Shown: positions 59,203 to 64,000 of the stretch, in pieces | Numbering within the stretch: the first letter of the stretch is position 1 | How the letters are laid out: the number at the start of each line of letters is the position of its first letter | Source of the DNA: CAZJLN01 sp964540765 | GTDB taxonomy: Bacteria; Chloroflexota; Anaerolineae; Anaerolineales; Anaerolineaceae | Reading direction: 5' to 3' | Length of the DNA: 64,000 bases | NCBI GenBank assembly: GCA_964540765.1 | Contig: CAZINW010000006.1 | Coordinates: 15,915 to 79,914 of the forward strand | Program-made: the position numbers and the translations under genes | The notes under the pieces: generated by a model | What the model was told of the DNA's origin: nothing | The model's database searches: none | Seen by the model: only the letters and a program-made list of their open reading frames with translations

Positions 59203-60148
59203 TCATCCCATCCTTGAGGTAAAAAATTTGAAAAAATATTTTAAAACTCCTAAAGGGATGCTTCATGCTGTTGATGATATCTCTTTTGAGATTTTTCAGG
59301 GAAATACTTTAGGTATGGTTGGAGAATCTGGTTGTGGTAAAACAACTGCCGGAAGAACTATTCTGAGGCTGATTGAGCCGACATCGGGTGAGATTAAGTT
59401 TAAAGGTAATGATATAAGCAAACTTTCTGTGCGGGAGATGAGGCAGCACCGGAAAGATATGCAAATAATCTTTCAGGATCCGTTCTCATCTCTGAATCCC
59501 AGATTAACAGTAAGTCAGCTCATAGCAGAGCCTTTGATTGTTCATAAATCAATTCCAAATAAGAAAGTTAGGGAGAAAAGGGTAGATGAATTGATGGAAA
59601 CAGTTGGCCTTGCCCACCAATTGAGGGACTCATTTCCGCATGAATTGGATGGAGGCCGTCGTCAAAGGATTGGTGTTGCCCGCGCAATTGCGCTTGAACC
59701 CTCCTTCATTGTTTGCGATGAACCGGTTTCAGCACTTGATGTGTCCATTCAGGCACAAATATTAAACCTGATGAAAGAGCTGCAAATCAATTTGGGGTTG
59801 ACTTACTTATTTATTACACATAATCTAAGTGTTGTATACCATTTTTCAGACGACATCGTTGTAATGTATCTTGGTAAGTTCATGGAAAAGGCCCCCTCAG
59901 ATTTGTTGTTCTCTAACCCTCAGCACCCGTATACCCAGGCGCTTTTATCGGCTATCACTACCCCAAACCTTCATGTCAACAAAAATCGTATCATTTTAAA
60001 AGGTGAAATCCCTACCCCGATCGAACCCGCCAGAGCCTGTCGATTTGCTAATCGATGTATGTATGCGATGCCACGCTGTTATGTTGAAGAGCCTAGCTTC
60101 AAAGAAATTGAAATAGGCCATCATGTTTCATGCTTCTTAATGGAGTAA
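59195..60148 (+). CDS. Peptide ABC transporter ATP-binding protein, DppF/OppF type
   Basis: 317 residues. Walker A GESGCGKTT (about 45-53), Q-loop IIFQDPFSSLNP, Walker B FIVCDEPVSALDVS and His-loop LFITHNLS are normal. The signature motif reads LDGGRRQR where LSGGQ(Q/M)QR is usual (about 153-160), so the signature Ser is Asp. This variant occurs in some peptide-importer subunits and may leave one of the two ATP sites weak. The C-terminal Cys motif is present (ACRFANRCMYAMPRCY). ATG 59195 lies within the end of the DppD-type gene, so the two are translationally coupled. Confidence 0.94.
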   Translation: MNNHPILEVKNLKKYFKTPKGMLHAVDDISFEIFQGNTLGMVGESGCGKTTAGRTILRLIEPTSGEIKFKGNDISKLSVREMRQHRKDMQIIFQDPFSSLNPRLTVSQLIAEPLIVHKSIPNKKVREKRVDELMETVGLAHQLRDSFPHELDGGRRQRIGVARAIALEPSFIVCDEPVSALDVSIQAQILNLMKELQINLGLTYLFITHNLSVVYHFSDDIVVMYLGKFMEKAPSDLLFSNPQHPYTQALLSAITTPNLHVNKNRIILKGEIPTPIEPARACRFANRCMYAMPRCYVEEPSFKEIEIGHHVSCFLME

Positions 60149-60198
60149 TGACAATATCTTCGATAAATAAAAGATTAATTTGATAAAAAGGAGAAAAT

Positions 60199-61362
60199 AT
60201 GGATCCTGTTCTTGAAAGGGAATACTCAGGTAGGCTTGAAAATGTCAGAAAGGAAGCCTTGAGGAGGGGATACTCTTGCTTGCTTATATTTGGCCTTGCC
60301 CCACGACGAGTAGGGGATCTTATGTATCTCACTGGACACCAACCGGTCTTGCCAGGTCACCCTCGCCGATATAACTTCAGAGGACGAGGTATGTCCGCTA
60401 TTGTGCTTTCGATTGACCAAGAAGCTAGCTTGGTAGTCACCACACCTTTTTATGAGTCGGACCTTTTCATTAAGAACATTAAGTACGGAGATAATTTACC
60501 TGAAGAAATCTCCAAATCAATTAAGGCTTATGGTCTACAAAAAACCGATATAGGTATTGTAGGAACCGATATTCTACCCGTCAGTTTGTATTACGACTTG
60601 AAAGCTGAGCTTAATCATGCAAGGTTTTTTCCAGCAGACGATATTGTGATGAACTTGCGGGCAGCCAAGAGTCCATATGAAATCGAATTATTAAGGACAG
60701 GTGCCCATATTGCAGATGAAGTGTCTGTCTTGTTGAGGCAATTCCTTGCACCAGGAATTTCGGAGAATGACGTATTCAGCTTCATTACCTTAGAGCTAAC
60801 AAAGAGAGGCGTAACGGGGGCTTATGCAACCTGTCAATCTGGATGGCGCTCTGAAAGACCAGCATTTCCAGAGGCGTCAACAGATAAGTTGCTTGAGAAT
60901 GGTGATCTCGTTTTAATGGAAATTAATGGCAAATACCAAGGGTATATGATTGATGTGTGCCGTTCTGCAGTCATTGGAAAACCATCAGTTGAACAGCTGA
61001 ATATTCTCAATACTGATGCAAAAATATTCCAGGCAACCATTGCGGCTATGAGACCAGGGATATCAGCCGAATCCTTGGATAAACTCGCTGCAGATATTGC
61101 GAAGGAGCGAGGATTTGAGCACAATATGACACGTGCTTTTGGAGGACCAGCCACATTGCTTGGGCATGCTATTGGATTGGGTGTTGACGAACCACCAGTC
61201 ATTGCTTTAGGTGATAAAACTCAATTGGTCCAGGGAATGGTCATTACGATAGAGCCAGGTATTTATGATACTGGTTTTGGGGGTTGTCGTATCGAGGATG
61301 AAATACTTGTAACCCAGGATGGCTGGGAAGATTTGAATCAATCGGAATATATATGGTGGTAA
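60199..61362 (+). CDS. M24 family peptidase (Xaa-Pro aminopeptidase/creatinase fold)
   Basis: 387 residues: an N-terminal creatinase-type domain (1-150) and a pita-bread domain (about 155-387). Metal-site motifs: E-I-N-G-K-Y-Q-G-Y-M-I-D-V (about 234-246), in which the first Asp of the usual DxG...GYxxD is Glu; GHAIGLGVDEPP (about 321-332), where the second His of HExP is Asp; and ITIEPGIY and CRIEDEILVT with both Glu ligands. It may be a Xaa-Pro dipeptidase or a creatinase-like enzyme acting on C-N bonds. AAAGGAG is 6-8 bases before ATG 60199. The place between the importer and the ATC genes suggests it processes the same imported compound. Confidence 0.9.
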   Translation: MDPVLEREYSGRLENVRKEALRRGYSCLLIFGLAPRRVGDLMYLTGHQPVLPGHPRRYNFRGRGMSAIVLSIDQEASLVVTTPFYESDLFIKNIKYGDNLPEEISKSIKAYGLQKTDIGIVGTDILPVSLYYDLKAELNHARFFPADDIVMNLRAAKSPYEIELLRTGAHIADEVSVLLRQFLAPGISENDVFSFITLELTKRGVTGAYATCQSGWRSERPAFPEASTDKLLENGDLVLMEINGKYQGYMIDVCRSAVIGKPSVEQLNILNTDAKIFQATIAAMRPGISAESLDKLAADIAKERGFEHNMTRAFGGPATLLGHAIGLGVDEPPVIALGDKTQLVQGMVITIEPGIYDTGFGGCRIEDEILVTQDGWEDLNQSEYIWW

Positions 61363-61378
61363 AACCTGGAGGTTAATT

Positions 61379-61873
61379 ATGCAAGAAGTCAAATCTATTA
61401 ATGAAGCGATTAAAGTTATGTCGGTCCATATGGCAAATCTGTTCTACTATCTCACCAAAGAAGTATTAGCTGATTTTGGCGACCCTGCTAAAGAATCGTT
61501 CAAACGAGCAATTGTCGAATTTGGGCGTGCCAGAGGGCAGGCTATCAGAGAAAAAGTCCTTGCTGATGGTCTTCCCTTAACTTTGGAAAATCTGGACAAG
61601 TATTACGACATACCTTTAGATCAAGGTTGGCAAACTCAGCGAGAATATAAGGACAATGTCCGCAATAATGTCACAGATAATTGTACTCAAGCCTTGATCT
61701 GGAAAGAAAAAAATTGGGAAGAAGTAGGGCATATTTATTGTCTGGTTGATTTTGCTATTCGGGAAGGCTTCAGCGATAATGTAGAATTCCAGGCAATCAA
61801 AAATATCCTGCTAGGAGATGATTACTGTCAATCCAGGACTGTGTATAAGAATCTATCTAACAAAGGACTCTAG
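61379..61873 (+). CDS. Putative L-2-amino-thiazoline-4-carboxylate (ATC) hydrolase
   Basis: 164 residues. The pattern RAIVEFGRARGQAIREKVLADGLPLTLENLDKYYD (about 45-80), followed by a Trp/Cys-rich end (WKEKNWEEVGHIYCLVDFAIREGF), matches as I remember it the ATC hydrolase family. Its founding member in Pseudomonas opens the thiazoline ring of L-ATC to give carbamoyl-cysteine on the way to L-cysteine. Many family members are untested and may hydrolyse other compounds. GGAGG lies 7-8 bases before ATG 61379, and the gap to the M24 gene is 16 bases. The next gene starts directly after its stop. The racemase and amidohydrolase neighbours fit the ATC pathway well. Confidence 0.72.
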   Translation: MQEVKSINEAIKVMSVHMANLFYYLTKEVLADFGDPAKESFKRAIVEFGRARGQAIREKVLADGLPLTLENLDKYYDIPLDQGWQTQREYKDNVRNNVTDNCTQALIWKEKNWEEVGHIYCLVDFAIREGFSDNVEFQAIKNILLGDDYCQSRTVYKNLSNKGL

Positions 61874-62602
61874 TTGTCACCCATGAGAATTAAAGTTATC
61901 ATTCCTAACTTTGGTATGAATGAGGCCACCCTTGAAGCCAGAAGGGTTATGCTTTCAAAATTCGTGTCTGGTGAGGTCGTAATTTCAGTTGAGGGGTTGG
62001 AGGATGGTCCAGCTTCCATTGAATACTTTACTGATGAATGCTTAGCCAGCTGCTCGCTAATCAGGCAATGTATTCGATCAGAAAAAGAAGGGTATCAATC
62101 GATCGTCATTTATTGCTTCAGTGATGTGGCAATTGATGCCATTCGAGAAAATGTGGCGGTCCCAGTCATTGGTCCCGGCGAAGTGACCTTAGCTGTCGCC
62201 GATATGATCTCGAGTCGTTTTACCGTTATTACCACAATTAAGGATAATATTCCTAGAACATGGAGACGATTAAGAAAAAATCCAGTCGCAAAAGAGAAAA
62301 TGACATCGGTCCGACATCTTGATATCCCTGTTGTAGATTTACGTGAAGATCCAAATGTAACACGTCAAAGTTTGTATCAAGTTTGCCGTGAAGCAAAGCT
62401 TAATGAACATATAGACACTGTAATTTTAGGATGTTTGGGTTTAGCAGGTTACGGTGATCTTGTTCAAAAAGAACTGGGTCTCAAGCTCCTTGATCCAGCC
62501 TTCTTGGCAATTTCTTTTGCAGAAATGGCGGTTCGCAACGACATTGTTCCAGGACAATTCTCCTTCCCTAAATATCCAAAAAGCTCTGATTATGGGCTAT
62601 AG
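61874..62602 (+). CDS. Asp/Glu/hydantoin racemase family protein
   Basis: 242 residues; the frame starts at TTG 61874 immediately after the preceding stop, and ATG 61883 (MRIKVIIPNFGMNE) is an equally good start. The fold is that of Asp/Glu/hydantoin racemases, which move a proton between two Cys residues: here Cys in IYCFSDVAIDAI (about 77) and in ILGCLGLAGYGD (about 183). AVPVIGPGEVTLAVAD is also typical. Next to an ATC hydrolase it may racemise D- and L-ATC; in other settings the family acts on hydantoins, allantoin or amino acids. It overlaps the M20 gene by 11 bases. Confidence 0.82.
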   Translation: MSPMRIKVIIPNFGMNEATLEARRVMLSKFVSGEVVISVEGLEDGPASIEYFTDECLASCSLIRQCIRSEKEGYQSIVIYCFSDVAIDAIRENVAVPVIGPGEVTLAVADMISSRFTVITTIKDNIPRTWRRLRKNPVAKEKMTSVRHLDIPVVDLREDPNVTRQSLYQVCREAKLNEHIDTVILGCLGLAGYGDLVQKELGLKLLDPAFLAISFAEMAVRNDIVPGQFSFPKYPKSSDYGL

Positions 62603-63728
62603 TGAATACTGCCTGGATTTACTCAGTAGACTTGTTGCGATTTCAAGCGAATCTCAACAAGAAGACGCAATTGCCAAATTTCTCTTCGATTGGCTGCGTA
62701 ATATGGGAGTGGAGTCGACCTTGCATCGACTCTCTAACACATCATTTAATGTTTATGGGAGTTTGAAGGGAAAACGAACTGAAAATCCAGAGATGAAGGT
62801 AATCATTGGCGGTCATATTGATACTGTCTCTATTTCACCAAATTGGGCCACCGATCCTTTTACCCTAACGCAAGCTGGGAATAATCTATACGGCCTTGGA
62901 GCTGGCGATATGAAAGGGGGCATTGCTGCTTTGATCACTGCAATGAAGATGCTTATCGACAAAGGGCTGGATTTTGTGGGAGATCTTGAATTCGTCGGAT
63001 TAGGTGATGAAGAACGTTTTTCAGATGGTGCAAAGCTCTATTCAAAGTTGGAACAAAGGTGGCATGGCGCGTCATTTGCGATTTTTGCTGAACCGCATTT
63101 TGATGAAATCGTTGTTGGGGCTCCGGGTAAATCATTGATAGAATGCATGATTACTGGAAACCCTGGTCATGCAGCTTCACCCAAGAGCGGTGTTAACGCC
63201 ATTGATTGTGCATGTGAATTGTTCTATCGCCTGATGCAGGAGTATCAGGGTGTCGAATTTTCTGATGTGTTTGGATCGTTTTGTGCGTTAAGCATTGACA
63301 GTAACAATAGTGGATACAGTCTATCAATCCCTGCTGAATGCACCATTCTTATCAATAAACAAATAGGGTTGAACGAACAAATCTCTTCATTTATTAGCAA
63401 AATTGAAAATGTATATAGCAAATTTGTGGGTAGAGGTAATGTTACGGTCAGTGCTATTGAGCCGAAATATCAGCCTTATCTACTAGATATTGCTAATCCA
63501 AATCTGAAAAAGTTGATTGGAATTATCGAGGATAAGTCAAGAAGGGTGCCCAAGTTAATTGTTAATGACGGTGTGAGTGATGCTAACATTTTCGTAACTG
63601 ATCTTCAAATACCGACAGTGCTTTATGGTCCAAAAGGTGTAGATATCCATAAACCGAACGAATATGTTGAGAATTCTTCTTTAATTGATTACTCGCAATC
63701 TATTGCTGATTTCATCGAGGCATTGTAG
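62592..63728 (+). CDS. M20 family metallopeptidase/amidohydrolase (ArgE/DapE-like)
   Basis: 378 residues from ATG 62592, overlapping the racemase gene; the longer frame from 62454 reads through that gene and is rejected. Zinc ligands are visible: His in GGHIDT (about 75), Asp in GAGDMKGG (about 104), Glu-Glu in GDEERFSDGA (about 139), Glu in FAEPHFD (about 167) and His in VDIHKPNEY (about 353). A dimerisation domain lies at about 175-280 (GNPGHAASPKSGVNAID). The family removes acyl or carbamoyl groups or peptide residues. In the ATC pathway the last step is hydrolysis of carbamoyl-cysteine; the known enzyme is of the carbamoylase subtype, whereas this one is closer to ArgE/DapE/LysK, so the substrate is inferred only. 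Confidence 0.88.
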   Translation: MGYSEYCLDLLSRLVAISSESQQEDAIAKFLFDWLRNMGVESTLHRLSNTSFNVYGSLKGKRTENPEMKVIIGGHIDTVSISPNWATDPFTLTQAGNNLYGLGAGDMKGGIAALITAMKMLIDKGLDFVGDLEFVGLGDEERFSDGAKLYSKLEQRWHGASFAIFAEPHFDEIVVGAPGKSLIECMITGNPGHAASPKSGVNAIDCACELFYRLMQEYQGVEFSDVFGSFCALSIDSNNSGYSLSIPAECTILINKQIGLNEQISSFISKIENVYSKFVGRGNVTVSAIEPKYQPYLLDIANPNLKKLIGIIEDKSRRVPKLIVNDGVSDANIFVTDLQIPTVLYGPKGVDIHKPNEYVENSSLIDYSQSIADFIEAL

Positions 63729-63896
63729 GTGTTAACTTCGTATAATTCTGCCCCCGGCATTGTTCAGTATTTTGCTCGGTAATTGAAAAAAAGGTTCTCA
63801 AATTTGAATCTTGATAATATAAATGGTCAAGGAAATGCCAAAGAATTCTCTAAATGAAAAAAAATACTAAAAAATGAGGTTATAAAATGAATTTTC

Positions 63897-64000
63897 AAAG
63901 AATGCTAATCGAAAAGGAATCTCCTGAACAGTATGGCTACAGTAGAATTAAATACAATCTCAGTGAGAGTTCAACATCAGACAAGACAATGCAAGATGTG
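63897..64000 (+). CDS. N-terminal fragment, possibly a PLP-dependent aminotransferase
   Basis: ATG 63897 with GAGG 7 bases upstream opens a frame that runs off the window. The 34 visible residues include ESPEQYGYSRIKYNLSESS. A tail of the form YNLSESSxxD resembles the start of some class I/II aminotransferases (NLAES/NLAET), but the fragment is too short to be sure. It continues the same strand and cluster, 168 bases after the M20 gene. Confidence 0.4.

Noticed and set aside
62454..62591. 46-residue N-terminal extension of the M20 protein
   Set aside because: It lies wholly within the racemase gene in another frame; M20 homology starts after ATG 62592.

Overview
The window looks like chromosomal DNA of an anaerobic, Gram-positive-like or monoderm bacterium. 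My best guess is a Chloroflexota (Anaerolineae-type) genome. This rests on gene style rather than a diagnostic marker: a DHH-CBS-CBS-poly(A) polymerase fusion, a MurE whose substrate motif is not the classical diaminopimelate one, nifJ beside a dihydroorotate-dehydrogenase-like gene, a YoaR/beta-lactamase-like protein, and many lipoproteins with low-complexity Pro/Thr/Glu linkers. Formate-THF ligase and pyruvate:ferredoxin oxidoreductase point to anaerobic one-carbon and pyruvate metabolism. No rRNA gene is present to settle the phylum.

Layout. 1-2.2 kb: the 3' end of an ATCase-like gene, a frameshifted four-helix-bundle gene, and an N-acetylornithine-carbamoyltransferase-like gene. 2.4-6 kb: a ribbon-helix-helix regulator with its own promoter/operator, then rpsO-pnp. 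6.2-10.4 kb (minus): murE, two small membrane-protein genes and an L-lactate permease. 10.5-14.2 kb: a beta-propeller lipoprotein, a broken M23 peptidase gene and a complete but frameshifted insertion sequence. 14.3-18.6 kb: a DnaQ-DinG exonuclease-helicase and a DUF2779 nuclease-like protein. 18.6-19.2 kb is a repeat hot-spot. 19.2-24.2 kb: fhs, a Fic protein, a lipoprotein and tRNA-Leu(UAA). 24.4-32.6 kb: nifJ, a DHOD-like gene, dnaG and rpoD. 32.9-52.4 kb is a mosaic of housekeeping and small-enzyme genes: an alkyltransferase-like protein, GNATs, an EF-G-like GTPase, the DHH/CBS/nucleotidyltransferase fusion, a beta-lactamase-like protein, an S1 protein, pyrG, eno, a family 5 uracil-DNA glycosylase, a DEDDh exonuclease and prolyl oligopeptidase.

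The most distinctive part is 52.5-64 kb, visibly AT-richer than the rest, with all genes on the plus strand behind one strong promoter. It encodes an M28 peptidase, a complete family 5 peptide ABC importer, an M24 peptidase, a putative 2-amino-thiazoline-4-carboxylate (ATC) hydrolase, an Asp/Glu/hydantoin-type racemase, an M20 amidohydrolase and the start of a possible aminotransferase. Racemase, ATC hydrolase and amidohydrolase are the three activities of the known DL-ATC to L-cysteine route. Joined here to an importer and two peptidases, they suggest uptake and dismantling of a thiazoline-like or modified peptide substrate. That is the best candidate for an undescribed system in the window.

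The intergenic DNA is also unusual. Heptanucleotide tandem repeats (GACTANN type) sit in at least four spacers. A 150-185 bp dispersed repeat occurs twice, each copy ending directly at or near a different tandem array, and one of those arrays appears to supply the -35 box of rpsO. Several genes carry frameshifts. No CRISPR array, rRNA or prophage was seen.
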